Notes: generated by a model from the letters alone, not told the origin. 64,000 nt of DNA from Flavobacteriaceae bacterium CP2B (GCA_001683825.1 LXTR01000038.1:186001-250000); one strand, 5' to 3'. Shown: positions 17,996 to 27,958, numbered from the stretch's first letter. Made by a program: numbers and translations.

Positions 17996-18573
17996 AGGGA
18001 CAGAAAATTATCCAGGATTATTTCACCCGCCACGCTGCTTTTTTCGGGGTGGAACTGTACGCCGTAAAAGTTATCCCTGTGCAGGGCGGCACTGTAACCC
18101 AGCCCATAGTCTGAAGTCGCGATGGTGGCAGAACAGAGCGGGGCGTAATAACTATGCACCAGATAGATATGGCTATTTTCTGCCACGCCTTCAAAAAGGC
18201 CGGTTTTCAGGTTGCTGATTTCATTCCAGCCAATTTGCGGGACCTTTACCCCTGCCCCGAACTTTACCACGTCTACATCAAAGATACCCAACCCCTCTGT
18301 GGAGCCTTCCTCGGACGAATGGCACATGAGCTGCATGCCCAGGCAAATCCCCAAAACCGGTTGCTTTAACCCCGGGATTACCCGGTCCAGGCCACTGGCT
18401 TTTAATTTGCGCATCGCACTGCTCGCCTCGCCGACCCCCGGGAAGATCACGCGGTCTGCCGCCGATATTTCCTCTGCCGAATCGCTTAATACCGCGTTAT
18501 ACCCCAGGCGTTCAAAGGCAAAGCGGATGCTTTGAATATTTCCTGCCCCATAATTGATAATTACCAATTTCAT
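17992..18573 (-). CDS. hisH: Imidazole glycerol phosphate synthase, glutamine amidotransferase subunit
   Basis: A 193-residue class I amidotransferase that hydrolyses glutamine and channels ammonia to HisF. Seen: opening IINYGAGNIQSI, catalytic Cys in GICLGMQLM, and the His-Glu pair in GVQFHPEKSS. Normal length for the family. Separated from hisB by 35 bases and overlapped at its end by the GNAT gene. Confidence 0.96.
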   Translation of the reverse strand: MKLVIINYGAGNIQSIRFAFERLGYNAVLSDSAEEISAADRVIFPGVGEASSAMRKLKASGLDRVIPGLKQPVLGICLGMQLMCHSSEEGSTEGLGIFDVDVVKFGAGVKVPQIGWNEISNLKTGLFEGVAENSHIYLVHSYYAPLCSATIATSDYGLGYSAALHRDNFYGVQFHPEKSSVAGEIILDNFLSL

Positions 18574-18608
18574 ACTGTAACTGCTATTTGTGTTTTGGCC
18601 GGTACTCG

Positions 18609-19760
18609 TTAAAGCACTCCTTTGGTACTGGGGAGCACCTGTTTTTCGGCGTCCCGTTTTACCGCCATCCTAACGGCTTTCGCGAAAGCCTTGAAAATGG
18701 CTTCTATTTTGTGATGTTCATTGGTGCCTTCGGCTTTGATGTTGAGGTTGGCTTTCGCGCCATCGGCGAAAGATTTAAAGAAATGCAGGAACATTTCAGT
18801 GGGCATGTCCCCCACTTTTTCCCGTTTGAAATCCGCTTCCCAAACCAGCCAGCTCCTCCCCCCGAAATCAACGGCCACCTGTGCCAGGCAGTCATCCATG
18901 GGCAGGCAAAAACCGTAGCGTTCCATCCCCAATTTATTTCCAAGAGCCTTGTGGAATGCTTCCCCAAGGGCAATGGCGGTATCTTCGATGGTATGGTGTT
19001 CGTCTACTTCGAGGTCGCCTTTGACCCTGATGTGCAAATCCATCTGACCATGCCTGGAGAGTTGGTCGAGCATGTGGTCAAAGAAGGCGAGTCCCGTCTG
19101 TATGTCGCTCTTGCCGGTACCGTCGGGGTAGAGCTGAATCACGATATCCGTTTCATTCGTCTTCCGGTGTACCTCGGCCATGCGGGAAGGGAGTTTCAGG
19201 TATTCGTAAATCTGTTCCCAATCCTTGCATTCCAATGCGATGAACGGCTGAAGGGCCTCCATGGCCACAGAGACTTCTGACGTGCCCAGTTGGGTGTTGT
19301 TATTGATGAAAATCCCCTGTGCTCCCAGGTTCTTGGCCAGTTCAATATCGGTGAGCCGATCGCCTATCACAAAGGAAGCTTCCAGGTCATAGGCTCCTGT
19401 CATATAATGCGTCAACAGGCCGGTTCCCGGCTTGCGCGTCGGAGCCTTGTCCGAAGGGAAGGTACGGTCAATGCAAACCTCTTTAAACCTGACACCTTCA
19501 TTTTCAAAGGCCTGTATGATAAATTGCTGCACGGGCCAAAAGGTCTCTTCGGGGAAAGAGGCCGTTCCAAGCCCATCCTGGTTGGTGACCATGACCAGTT
19601 CGTAATCCAGTTCCCTGACTATTTTTGCCAGCCAGTAGAAGACCTCCGGGTAAAAGTGTAATTTTTCAAAGGCATCTATCTGTTCATCGGCCGGCTCCAG
19701 GATCAGGGTGCCGTCTCGGTCTATAAACAATACCTTTTTTGTCTGGGACGCTTTTTCCAT
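18609..19760 (-). CDS. hisB: Bifunctional histidinol-phosphatase / imidazoleglycerol-phosphate dehydratase
   Basis: A 383-residue fusion covering two histidine steps. Seen: residues about 1-165 are a HAD phosphatase with FIDRDGTLI (nucleophile Asp), the Thr in VTNQDGLG and the acidic [11 protein letters not shown]; residues about 190-383 are the dehydratase with metal-binding histidines in [27 protein letters not shown] and [16 protein letters not shown]. The fused form is the usual one in Bacteroidota. It starts 2 bases after the hisC stop. Confidence 0.96.
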   Translation of the reverse strand: MEKASQTKKVLFIDRDGTLILEPADEQIDAFEKLHFYPEVFYWLAKIVRELDYELVMVTNQDGLGTASFPEETFWPVQQFIIQAFENEGVRFKEVCIDRTFPSDKAPTRKPGTGLLTHYMTGAYDLEASFVIGDRLTDIELAKNLGAQGIFINNNTQLGTSEVSVAMEALQPFIALECKDWEQIYEYLKLPSRMAEVHRKTNETDIVIQLYPDGTGKSDIQTGLAFFDHMLDQLSRHGQMDLHIRVKGDLEVDEHHTIEDTAIALGEAFHKALGNKLGMERYGFCLPMDDCLAQVAVDFGGRSWLVWEADFKREKVGDMPTEMFLHFFKSFADGAKANLNIKAEGTNEHHKIEAIFKAFAKAVRMAVKRDAEKQVLPSTKGVL

Positions 19761-19762
19761 GT

Positions 19763-20812
19763 CTACGATTTTAGTGCCTCGATTAATTTTTCATTTTCCC
19801 CGGGGGTCCCCACCGTGAACCTGAGGGTGTTGTCGCACAGGGGCTGCCCCGACCGGTTCCGCACAACGATCCCCTGGGACAGTAGCTCGCCGTACCGCCT
19901 TGCGGCATCGTCCATCCGTGCCAGGACAAAGTTAGCGTCAGACGGATACACCTCCTTCACCGAGGGTATTGCCCGGAGGCTTTGTATGAGCCTGGCGCGC
20001 TCCGAGAGGATCTGCGTCACTTCCTTCTTAACCCCTTCTGTATCCCGTACGCCTTCATACGCTTTTTGCTGTGTAAGTTCGTTTACGTTGTAGGGCGGTT
20101 TTATCTTATTCAGGATGGCGATGATTTCGTCCGATGCATAACAGATTCCGAGCCGGATTCCCGCCAGGCCGTAGGCCTTTGACAAGGTCTGGGTTACGAT
20201 CAACCGGGGCCATTGGGCCAGTTCACTGAGCCAGCTGGGCTCGGAAGAAAAGTCGATATACGCCTCATCGATGACAACCAGGCCCGGGAAATGCTCCAGC
20301 AGGGCCCGGATCCGGTCCCTGGAGAAACTATTGGCGGTGGGGTTGTTGGGCGAACAAAGAAACAATATTTTACTGTGCTGGTCCGCTGCCTTGAGGATCC
20401 CCTCCACATTGGGTTCAAAGTTGCTTTCCAGGAGTACTTCACGGTTTTCCACCGCATTTACGTCTGCCAGGACTTTGTACATGCCATAGGTAGGTGGCAG
20501 GGTCAGTACATTATCCCGGCCAGGTTCGCAAAAGGCCCGGTAGATCAGGTCCAATACTTCATCACTCCCGTTTCCCAGCAGGATCTGGCTGGTTTGCAGG
20601 CCCTTTTGCCTGGCCAACAGTTCTTTAAGCTTCCGTTGTCGGGGATCCGGGTAGCGGTTATACCCGTTGTCGAATGGGTTTTCATTCGCATCCAGGAAAA
20701 CCATGGGACTGCCATCCGAGACATACTCATCCCGGGCCGAAGCATAGGGTTTCAGGCCTTTTACATTTTCCCTTGCCAGGTTTTCAATACTTGTATTTTT
20801 CTGTATTCCCAT
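19763..20812 (-). CDS. hisC: Histidinol-phosphate aminotransferase
   Basis: A 349-residue class I/II PLP aminotransferase converting imidazole acetol phosphate to histidinol phosphate with glutamate. Seen: opening [56 protein letters not shown] and the PLP lysine in [16 protein letters not shown]. Full family length. It lies 26 bases downstream of hisD and almost abuts hisB. Confidence 0.96.
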   Translation of the reverse strand: MGIQKNTSIENLARENVKGLKPYASARDEYVSDGSPMVFLDANENPFDNGYNRYPDPRQRKLKELLARQKGLQTSQILLGNGSDEVLDLIYRAFCEPGRDNVLTLPPTYGMYKVLADVNAVENREVLLESNFEPNVEGILKAADQHSKILFLCSPNNPTANSFSRDRIRALLEHFPGLVVIDEAYIDFSSEPSWLSELAQWPRLIVTQTLSKAYGLAGIRLGICYASDEIIAILNKIKPPYNVNELTQQKAYEGVRDTEGVKKEVTQILSERARLIQSLRAIPSVKEVYPSDANFVLARMDDAARRYGELLSQGIVVRNRSGQPLCDNTLRFTVGTPGENEKLIEALKS

Positions 20813-20838
20813 AATTCTTGCACTCGTTGTGTCGGTAT

Positions 20839-22131
20839 TTATAGCCCTGACCTGAGGTGTTCGAGTCGAAGGCTTACCGCGTTCTTGTGTGCCTGCAATC
20901 CTTCGGCTTCGGCCATAACCTCAATGGTCGGGCCAAGTTGTAGGATGCCCTGGGCCGTTATTTTCTGAAAGCTGATGCTTTTCATAAAGCTGTCCAGGGT
21001 AACCCCGCTGTACTGGCGGGCATACCCATTGGTAGGCAGGGTATGGTTGGTCCCTGAAGCGTAGTCGCCGGCACTTTCCGGGGTATAGTTTCCTACGAAT
21101 ACCGACCCCGCATTGCGGGTATTTTCCAGGTAATACGCCTCGTTTTCGCAGCAGATAATATAGTGTTCGGGCCCATACTGGTTGATGAGCTCGATGGCCG
21201 TGTCATCGTCCGGGACACAGATCAGTTTACTGTTGTCAATGGCTTTTTGGGCGATGGCTTTCCTTGGCAGAAGGTCTAACTGCCTTTCCAGTGCCGCTTC
21301 TACCTGATCCATCAGTTCCGGGCGGGTGGTCACCAAGACCACCTGGCTGTCTGTCCCATGTTCGGCCTGGCTGAGCAGGTCGGATGCGACAAATTCAGGA
21401 TCGGCAGTATGGTCAGCGGCCACGAGCAATTCACTGGGCCCGGCAGGCATATCAATGGCTACCCCAAAGGTCGTCGCCAGTTGTTTCGCTACCGTCACAT
21501 ATTGGTTCCCAGGCCCAAAAATCTTGAATACCCTGGGAATGGATTGCGTGCCAAAAGTCATCCCTGCAATGGCCTGGATGCCCCCTACCTTGAATATCCT
21601 GCGGATACCGCAAAGGTGGGCGGTATAGATGATAGCGGGATGTAGCTGTCCCTCTTTACCGGGAGGGCTGCACAAGACAACCTCCCTGCAACCTGCTATA
21701 CTGGCCGGGATCGCCAGCATTAGAATGGTAGAGAACAGGGGGGCGGTCCCGCCGGGGATATAGAGCCCCACTTTATCAATAGGGCGTTTTTCCTGCCAAC
21801 ACTGGACCCCGGGGCTGGTTTCCACGGTGATCCTACCGGTTCGTTGCGCCCGGTGGAATTTCTCTATGTTTTCCTTGGCGGTTTGTATGGCCTTCCGCAG
21901 GGCTATGGGAACTTCTTTCCCCGCATTCAGGATTTCGGATTCCGAAAGCTCCAGGGTTTCCTGCTCGACACCGTCAAATTTGCGTGTATAGTTCCCAATG
22001 GCCGTATCCCCGTCTCTGCGGACCGCTTCAAACACTTCCCTGGCGACCGCCTCTACTTCCGAAAAAGCCTGTACCGGCCGTTGCAGCAGGTTTTCCCAGC
22101 TTTCCATGGGTGGGTTGTATACCTTTTTCAT
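20839..22131 (-). CDS. hisD: Histidinol dehydrogenase
   Basis: A 430-residue zinc enzyme carrying out the last two NAD-dependent oxidations to L-histidine. Seen: opening with RRDGDTAIGNYTRKFDG, the NAD-binding VGLYIPGGTAPL, PAGPSELLVAADHTADPEFVA, LLSQAEHGTDSQ with metal-ligating Gln/His, and GPEHYII with the catalytic Glu-His. The frame is open to an ATG at 22155, but the ATG at 22131 overlaps the hisG stop in the ATGA arrangement and gives the expected N-terminus. Confidence 0.96.
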   Translation of the reverse strand: MKKVYNPPMESWENLLQRPVQAFSEVEAVAREVFEAVRRDGDTAIGNYTRKFDGVEQETLELSESEILNAGKEVPIALRKAIQTAKENIEKFHRAQRTGRITVETSPGVQCWQEKRPIDKVGLYIPGGTAPLFSTILMLAIPASIAGCREVVLCSPPGKEGQLHPAIIYTAHLCGIRRIFKVGGIQAIAGMTFGTQSIPRVFKIFGPGNQYVTVAKQLATTFGVAIDMPAGPSELLVAADHTADPEFVASDLLSQAEHGTDSQVVLVTTRPELMDQVEAALERQLDLLPRKAIAQKAIDNSKLICVPDDDTAIELINQYGPEHYIICCENEAYYLENTRNAGSVFVGNYTPESAGDYASGTNHTLPTNGYARQYSGVTLDSFMKSISFQKITAQGILQLGPTIEVMAEAEGLQAHKNAVSLRLEHLRSGL

Positions 22132-22985
22132 AGGACCATTTTTTCGATGGGACATACCAGGATGCCTTCGGCCCCGGCCCGTTTGAGTTCATCGATCACT
22201 TCCCAAAAGGCTTCCTTTTTGATCACCGTATGCACGGAACTCCAACCTTCCTCGGCCAGGGGCAGTACTGTGGGGCTGCGCATGCCCGGCAGGATTTTGA
22301 GGATGGCTTCCAGCCGGTCGTTGGGGGCATTCATCAATACGTATTTAGACTGGCGCGCCTGCAACACCGAGCGCACCCGGAAGCGGAGCTGTTCGAGGAG
22401 CGCTTTCTGCGCAGACCCTATACGGGGCGACACCGCCAGCACGGCTTCACTACTCAGGATTTGTTCCACTTCCTTGAGGTTGTTTTTAAACAGGGTGCTC
22501 CCACTGGAGACGATATCGCAAATGGCATCCGCCAGGCCGATGTTGGGGGCTATCTCGACCGAGCCGTTAATGATGTGGAGCTCAGCGTTTATCCCTTGCT
22601 TCCCCAGGAATGCATTCACGGTATTGGGATAGGAGGTGGCGATGCGTTTCCCATCGAGGTCTTTGATGGAGGTATATTTTTTAGACTTCGGGATGGCCAG
22701 GGAAACCCGGCATTTGGAGAAACCCAGTTTTTCGGCCACCACGATATCGTCCCCTTTTTCTACCAGGACATTTTCGCCAATGATAGCGATGTCTACCACC
22801 CCATCCCTCAGGTATTGCGGGATATCCCCGTTGCGCAGGTACATGACCTCCAGTGGAAAGTTCCGGGCAGCGGCCTTTAGCTGGTCTTTGCCATTATCGA
22901 TGGAGATTCCGCAATCCATCAGTATTTTCAAGGAATCCTCGTTGAGCCGGCCACTTTTTTGTATGGCTACCTTTATCTTATCCAT
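22128..22985 (-). CDS. hisG: ATP phosphoribosyltransferase, long form
   Basis: A 285-residue enzyme that joins ATP and PRPP in the committed step of histidine synthesis. Seen: KVAIQKSGRLNEDSLKIL at the start, the periplasmic-binding-protein-like catalytic domain with IATSYPNTVNAFL, and the PRPP loop around DIVSSGSTLF. The extra C-terminal region of about 70 residues with VLPLAEEGWSSVHTVIKK is the ACT-like regulatory domain of HisG-long forms, which bind histidine as feedback inhibitor. First structural gene, preceded by the attenuator at 23059-23174, so it is controlled at both enzyme and transcript level. Confidence 0.95.
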   Translation of the reverse strand: MDKIKVAIQKSGRLNEDSLKILMDCGISIDNGKDQLKAAARNFPLEVMYLRNGDIPQYLRDGVVDIAIIGENVLVEKGDDIVVAEKLGFSKCRVSLAIPKSKKYTSIKDLDGKRIATSYPNTVNAFLGKQGINAELHIINGSVEIAPNIGLADAICDIVSSGSTLFKNNLKEVEQILSSEAVLAVSPRIGSAQKALLEQLRFRVRSVLQARQSKYVLMNAPNDRLEAILKILPGMRSPTVLPLAEEGWSSVHTVIKKEAFWEVIDELKRAGAEGILVCPIEKMVL

Positions 22986-23058
22986 AGCTACTAAAACATT
23001 TTATCACTGTCCAAAGTTGATTTCCCGTGCCCTGTCTGCAAGGCGGTGCGGGAACAAT

Positions 23059-23090
23059 TAAAAAAACCCGTTTGATTGCTCAAACGGGTT
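23059..23090 (-). terminator. Attenuator terminator of the his operon
   Basis: On the minus strand AACCCGTTTGA (23090-23080) pairs perfectly over 11 bases with TCAAACGGGTT (23075-23065) around a GCAA tetraloop and is followed by a T run. It lies between the His-rich leader peptide and hisG. The 5' arm can instead pair with TCAAGCGAG at 23133-23125 inside the leader-peptide gene (seven continuous pairs including one G-U, then one mismatch and one more pair), which would be the antiterminator. Confidence 0.85.
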
Positions 23091-23120
23091 AGAGATATCT
23101 TGAAATACAACAATACATTT

Positions 23121-23174
23121 CTAGCTCGCTTGAGGGCAAGTATCGAAATGATGATGTATGTTGTTTAAAATCAT
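23121..23174 (-). CDS. hisL: His operon leader peptide (17 residues, three consecutive His)
   Basis: ATG at 23174 to TAG at 23121 encodes MILNNIHHHFDTCPQAS. The three CAT codons at 23156-23148 act as the sensor: with scarce charged tRNA-His the ribosome stalls there, freeing 23133-23125 to pair with the 5' arm of the terminator hairpin so transcription runs into hisG. When histidine is plentiful the ribosome reaches the stop codon, covers that strand and the terminator forms. A small CTTG/CAAG hairpin (23140-23129) could hold the antiterminator strand when it is not translated. The mechanism is inferred from the classical His attenuation model; the peptide and both pairings are seen in the sequence. 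TAATTTTA at 23189-23182 resembles a -7 element, which would give an almost leaderless start. Confidence 0.85.
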   Translation of the reverse strand: MILNNIHHHFDTCPQAS

Positions 23175-23222
23175 GACGCGGTAAAATTAGGATTTATTTT
23201 TATTTCTAAAAAATTTATCCCA

Positions 23223-24038
23223 TTAATTGTTTCCCAGGATTATAGGCAGCCCATCATTGCCCGAGCCAACCACGACCACTTTGGCGTTGGGGCTCTCCGA
23301 TAACTTGAGGGTTGCTTCGATACCCTTGTCTTGCAGGATCTTGTCGGTCAGGGAGGCACTGAGGATCCGGTTGGCATCGGCCTTACCCTGGGCTTCTATC
23401 CGTTGGCGCTGTGCTTCCTTATCTGCGGTCACCAGGCGGAATTCATATTCAAGGGACTCTTGTTCCTGGCGCAATTTGCGTTCTATGGCCTCTTTGATGG
23501 TGGGGGGCAAGGTCACATCGCGGACGAGGATTTCATCCAACACGATATACTGGTCGTTTATGATCTTTTTGGTTTCCTCAAAGATCTCCCTCTGGATGGC
23601 GTCGCGCTTGCTGGAGTATAATTGTTCCGGGGTATACCTGCCAACCACGCTGCGCGCTGCTGAGCGGATGGTAGGCAACAGGATACGGTTCAGGTAGTTA
23701 TCCCCGATTTCCTGGTGTAGTTTTCCCAGGTTGTCGTAATCGGGCATGAACCAGGCAGAGGCATCCAGTTGTATATCGAGGCCATTGGAGGAAAGGACCT
23801 TCATTTTTTCAAAAATTTCCTGGCGTCGCACCTCGTAAATAAACACCTTGTTCCAGGGCGCGACAATATGAAAGCCCTCGCCAAGCGGGGGTTCGTCTGT
23901 GACCACCCCTCCGCCGAAGGTTTTGTAGAGGACGCCGGCCTCCCCGGAGCCAATGGTCACGGCAGATTTTGAAATGAGGATAATAAGTACGATAACAGTA
24001 AATATTGCCGGAAGGGCAATTTTTGGAAGTTTTTCCAT
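23223..24038 (-). CDS. Prohibitin/SPFH-domain membrane protein
   Basis: A 271-residue protein with one N-terminal membrane helix (about residues 8-27) followed by an SPFH/band-7 domain: GEAGVLYKTFGGGV, GFHIVAPWNKVFIYEVRRQE and the helical EAIERKLRQEQESLEYEFRL coiled coil. SPFH proteins oligomerise into membrane scaffolds and often regulate the FtsH protease; the same role is inferred here. It follows the VWA membrane protein gene by 9 bases, so the two are an operon. The his leader begins about 50 bases after its stop. Confidence 0.85.
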   Translation of the reverse strand: MEKLPKIALPAIFTVIVLIILISKSAVTIGSGEAGVLYKTFGGGVVTDEPPLGEGFHIVAPWNKVFIYEVRRQEIFEKMKVLSSNGLDIQLDASAWFMPDYDNLGKLHQEIGDNYLNRILLPTIRSAARSVVGRYTPEQLYSSKRDAIQREIFEETKKIINDQYIVLDEILVRDVTLPPTIKEAIERKLRQEQESLEYEFRLVTADKEAQRQRIEAQGKADANRILSASLTDKILQDKGIEATLKLSESPNAKVVVVGSGNDGLPIILGNN

Positions 24039-24047
24039 TGCATTTTT

Positions 24048-26081
24048 TTAATTAAGTCCGTTATATTTTCGAATAAACCACTCACCAGCCAGCGCAGTGG
24101 CGATGATGACGAGCAGCCATTGGTAATCTATCAAAGATACGACAATTTGTTTGCTTTTCTGGAGAGGAAGGTAGCGGTCTGATGTGGCAAGGTCCTGTAT
24201 CAGTTGGTCAGTCTCTGAGGGGAAATACAGGGCTCCACCCGTCTTATCGGCGAACCGTCCCAATTTGCGGTAGTTGGTGGCCAGGAGTTGCTTTTCCACG
24301 TCAAAATCCAGGATGTTAAAACTACCGGAGCCGCTGAAGTTTTCTCCTTCGACCCTTACGGTGAAGGTATAGTCCCCCGGTGGCAGGTCACTCAGGTCAG
24401 ACTCAAAATAAGGGCCTTTCAGCAACATGGGAACTTCACGGGCAAGGGCGTTGTCCTTATTATTCACGTTCAGTAACAGGGAGGCATTGGTTTCAAGTTC
24501 GAAGGTTTCATCGAAAAAAGCCGCACGTATCCTCGCCTGTTCCGTACCCTGGTACACAGGGTTGTAATCTATCGTAAACCGTTGGTTGGCGCCGGTGTTG
24601 GAGAGGTAGAGGATTATTTTGCCGATCAGCGCATCAAAATTTTCAAAGTTGCCCGTATTCCGGTAACACTGCATTCGCCATTTCCAGAGGTTTTCCCCAA
24701 AAAGCACGGCCTCTTTTCGCGCACCCCCGCTCATCAACGCCAAGAGGGGTTCATCCATGTCTACCCCCCTGATCCGTTGCTCAAGCAAGACTTCATGGGG
24801 CTGTGTAATAAGGATATCGCCCAATTCCCCTTCCAGGGGTGGGTAGTCTTGCAGGTCCAGGCCACTGATGTCAAAAAGAGCGAAGGCCGGGTTAACGATA
24901 GGGAGGATTTCCTCTACCTGCCCGGAGGTTTCTTTCTGGAAGCTTTTTTGCGCTGCATTCAGGTAGCTCCAATGGGTCTTGGGCCCTGTAATGGTAAAGG
25001 TGCCTGCCCCCGCCCTTTCGATGTAGGAATACAGTCTGGAAAAGCTGCTTCCCGGCTGGTACAGGAAGAAGATATCCACCCCTGCCCAAGCGGCTGCTGG
25101 GGCATCCGGGCTAAGGGTAATCACCCTGCGTTGTTCATTGCTTTCTATAGCTTTTTCCAGAGCGCCCAGGTCCGGGTGCCGCAACTCTGAAACCATAGCC
25201 ACGGTCGTCTGTTCATCCACCACTTCCACTGCCAGGGTCCGACGGTTGTTGCTCGTATTGCGCTCATTTTCCAGGGGGGCCAGGGCCAGTTCAATTTTCC
25301 GTGTCCCCACCTCGCTGGCTTTCAGGAGCGTATGCAGGGTTGTGCTCCTTTGTTGCGGCGACAGTTGCACCCTTTGTTGTGCAACCCTGGCGCCGTCTAC
25401 CGTAATGGTAAGCAGGGCCCTTATAGTCGAGGGGCCTTCATAGCTGATATAGGTTTCCAGGGGGAACTGGTTGTTGAGAAAGGCATAGGTATTGCTGATG
25501 ACCTGGTCTATCCTGAGGTCTTCATAGCGCGTACTGTCACCCAGGGCAACAGGATAAACCGGTAATCCCTGGCCGGCCGACATATATTCATAATCCCTGC
25601 CCAGGGTCTGGTTACCATCCGAAAGCAAGACAATGGCCGTATTGGTCTGGGAATAAATTTCGTTCAGGGAGGCCAGGGCTTCTGAGGTATTGGTGGCCTT
25701 TTCGTTAAAACTCAGGCTGTCTGAACGGTTCAGGGCGGAACCAAAACTGTAGGAGTAAACCCGGAAACGCTCCTTAAGGGCTGGATGGTTCTTTATTTGC
25801 CTCAGGCTTTCCTCCAACTGTGCTGCCGCATTCCCTTCCTGCAGGGAAGAAGAGTTATCACTCAGGACCACCAGGTTGGGTGGCTCGAGCGTGTAGGATT
25901 CTTTGGATACCCGGGGGTTGATGAGTAGCAGGAAGAGCATCATCAGGGCAATAAACCGCAGAAAAATAAGCGGTATTGCCCAAATACGGGAAAGCGCAAA
26001 CCGGTACCTATACTGGAACAGCGCCAGGAACAAGGCCACCAGGCCTGCCAGAATGATCAATACCAATGTTCCTGTCTGCAT
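24048..26081 (-). CDS. VWA-domain membrane protein
   Basis: A 677-residue protein anchored by two N-terminal membrane helices (about residues 5-25 and 35-60) and one at the C-terminus (about 652-670). Between them lie a VWA-like domain with the MIDAS-type VLSDNSSSLQ and LLSDGNQTLG, and a long periplasmic region of beta-rich domains. The architecture is related to BatA/aerotolerance-type membrane VWA proteins. It is translationally linked to the downstream SPFH gene. Function unknown; a role in envelope protein assembly is only inference. The 169 bases between its start and the fabG stop show no terminator. Confidence 0.75.
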   Translation of the reverse strand: MQTGTLVLIILAGLVALFLALFQYRYRFALSRIWAIPLIFLRFIALMMLFLLLINPRVSKESYTLEPPNLVVLSDNSSSLQEGNAAAQLEESLRQIKNHPALKERFRVYSYSFGSALNRSDSLSFNEKATNTSEALASLNEIYSQTNTAIVLLSDGNQTLGRDYEYMSAGQGLPVYPVALGDSTRYEDLRIDQVISNTYAFLNNQFPLETYISYEGPSTIRALLTITVDGARVAQQRVQLSPQQRSTTLHTLLKASEVGTRKIELALAPLENERNTSNNRRTLAVEVVDEQTTVAMVSELRHPDLGALEKAIESNEQRRVITLSPDAPAAAWAGVDIFFLYQPGSSFSRLYSYIERAGAGTFTITGPKTHWSYLNAAQKSFQKETSGQVEEILPIVNPAFALFDISGLDLQDYPPLEGELGDILITQPHEVLLEQRIRGVDMDEPLLALMSGGARKEAVLFGENLWKWRMQCYRNTGNFENFDALIGKIILYLSNTGANQRFTIDYNPVYQGTEQARIRAAFFDETFELETNASLLLNVNNKDNALAREVPMLLKGPYFESDLSDLPPGDYTFTVRVEGENFSGSGSFNILDFDVEKQLLATNYRKLGRFADKTGGALYFPSETDQLIQDLATSDRYLPLQKSKQIVVSLIDYQWLLVIIATALAGEWFIRKYNGLN

Positions 26082-26250
26082 GCACTTATAATCTCACTTC
26101 CCGAACCCTTAATTGCGCTCAGGATCGGCCAGAACCCTCAATGTACGGGAATTTCCTAAAATTCGCTTAGGTTGGCAAGTTCCTTAACGCGGTTTTTTGA
26201 AACGGTGTCAGCTACAACCCGTGTTCCGGCCTTACCAGGTGGCGGGGAGG

Positions 26251-26997
26251 TCAGGTAAGCATCCCGCCATCTACGTTAAGTACCTGTCCTGTGATATAGG
26301 CAGATAGGTCTGAGGCGAGGAACAAACAGGCGTTTGCCACATCCATGGGGGTTCCGCCCCGCTTTAAGGGAATGGCATCCCTCCAGCCCTGTACCGTTTT
26401 TTCGTCTAGCTTGTCCGTCATCTCGGTCTCAATAAAACCGGGGGCAATGGCATTACAGCGGATGTTCCGGGAGCCGAGTTCGAGGGCCACTGATTTGGTA
26501 AAGCCAATCATCCCGGCCTTGGAGGCGGCATAGTTTGCCTGCCCGGCATTGCCTTTTACCCCTACCACCGAACTCATATTGATGATAGACCCCTGTCGTT
26601 GTTTCAGGAAGGTGCGTTGTACGGCTTTGGTCATGTTAAAGACCGATTTCAGGTTGGTCTCAATCACGCTGTCAAAATCCTCCTCCCCCATGCGCATAAG
26701 GAGGTTGTCTTTGGTAATCCCGGCATTGTTGATCAGCACATCAATCCCCCCAAAGTCTTCCAGTACCTTCGCTACCAGTTGTTCCGCCTGATCGTAACTC
26801 GCGGCGTTGCTTTTGTAGGCCCTGGCTTTGACCCCCATGGCACCGAGCTCCTTTTCCAGGGCCAGGGCCGGGGCCTCGCTAGAACTGTAGGTAAAAGCCA
26901 CATTGGCTCCGTGCTCCGCAAAAACTTCGGCGATTCCCTTGCCGATTCCCCTGCTGGCGCCGGTAATAATTACGTTTTTTCCTTCCAATAGTTTCAT
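26251..26997 (-). CDS. fabG: 3-oxoacyl-[acyl-carrier-protein] reductase
   Basis: A 248-residue short-chain dehydrogenase reducing beta-ketoacyl-ACP with NADPH in fatty acid elongation. Seen: nucleotide-binding TGASRGIGKGIA, NNAGITKDNLLMRM typical of FabG, catalytic Ser in NMSSVVG and YAASKAG (Tyr and Lys), and C-terminal ITGQVLNVDGGM. Full length. It lies 61 bases downstream of sucD in the same direction. Confidence 0.94.
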   Translation of the reverse strand: MKLLEGKNVIITGASRGIGKGIAEVFAEHGANVAFTYSSSEAPALALEKELGAMGVKARAYKSNAASYDQAEQLVAKVLEDFGGIDVLINNAGITKDNLLMRMGEEDFDSVIETNLKSVFNMTKAVQRTFLKQRQGSIINMSSVVGVKGNAGQANYAASKAGMIGFTKSVALELGSRNIRCNAIAPGFIETEMTDKLDEKTVQGWRDAIPLKRGGTPMDVANACLFLASDLSAYITGQVLNVDGGMLT

Positions 26998-27058
26998 GAG
27001 TTCCAGTATTGTCGTTTTGCCTTGGTTGTAGAATACATCCGGATCGGAGGAAGCGGGG

Positions 27059-27931
27059 TTACCCCATTACCTCCTTCACCTTCATCCCGATTTCTGCCGG
27101 GGAGTCCACTACGTGGATACCACATTCGCGCATGATACGTTTTTTGGCCTGGGCCGTATCGTCACTGCCACCTACAATAGCTCCTGCATGTCCCATGGTA
27201 CGGCCGGCGGGGGCAGTCTCTCCGGCGATGAAGCCGATTATGGGTTTCTTACTGCCACTTTCCTTATACCACCGGGCAGCGTCGGCTTCCAGCTGGCCCC
27301 CAATTTCTCCAATCATCACCACACAATGCGTCTCGGGATCGTTGATCAGCAATTCGACAGCTTCCCGGGTAGTGGTCCCAATGATGGGGTCGCCCCCGAT
27401 ACCGATGGCTGTCGTGATCCCCAATCCCTGGCGCACCACCTGGTCGGCGGCCTCATAGGTAAGGGTTCCGGATTTGGACACGATACCCACATGGCCCTTT
27501 TGGAATACAAAGCCGGGCATGATGCCCACTTTGGCTTCTCCCGGGGTAATGACCCCCGGGCAATTAGGCCCGATAAGGGTACAGTTTTTACGTTTGATAT
27601 AGTTATAGGTTCTTACCATGTCTGCCACAGGGATACCCTCCGTGATGGTGATGATCACTTTGATACCGGCGCTGGCGGCTTCCATAATCGCATCCGCGGC
27701 AAATGCGGGCGGTACGAAGATGATACTGGTATCGGCTCCCGCTTTTTCCACGGCTTCCTCCACGGTATTAAAAACCGGTTTTCCCAGGTGGGTCTGCCCG
27801 CCTTTTCCGGGGGTTACCCCGCCCACCACGTTGGTGCCGTAATCTATCATTTGTTCGGCATGGAATGTTCCTTCGCTCCCGGTAAAGCCCTGTACGATGA
27901 TTTTTGAGTTCTTATTGACTAATACGCTCAT
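27059..27931 (-). CDS. sucD: Succinyl-CoA synthetase, alpha subunit
   Basis: A 290-residue TCA-cycle enzyme subunit that binds CoA and carries the phospho-histidine. Seen: the CoA-binding [33 protein letters not shown] and the active-site His in [11 protein letters not shown]. The partner sucC is not in the window, as in many Bacteroidota where the two are unlinked. A good promoter lies just upstream at 27959-27991. Confidence 0.95.
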   Translation of the reverse strand: MSVLVNKNSKIIVQGFTGSEGTFHAEQMIDYGTNVVGGVTPGKGGQTHLGKPVFNTVEEAVEKAGADTSIIFVPPAFAADAIMEAASAGIKVIITITEGIPVADMVRTYNYIKRKNCTLIGPNCPGVITPGEAKVGIMPGFVFQKGHVGIVSKSGTLTYEAADQVVRQGLGITTAIGIGGDPIIGTTTREAVELLINDPETHCVVMIGEIGGQLEADAARWYKESGSKKPIIGFIAGETAPAGRTMGHAGAIVGGSDDTAQAKKRIMRECGIHVVDSPAEIGMKVKEVMG

Positions 27932-27958
27932 GCTTGTTTCGTTTGTTTACGTGTTGCA

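Noticed and set aside
20213-20968. A 251-codon plus-strand frame
   Set aside because: Antisense to hisC and hisD; spans two real genes.
27113-27907. A 264-codon plus-strand frame
   Set aside because: Antisense shadow of sucD, which is unmistakable on the minus strand.
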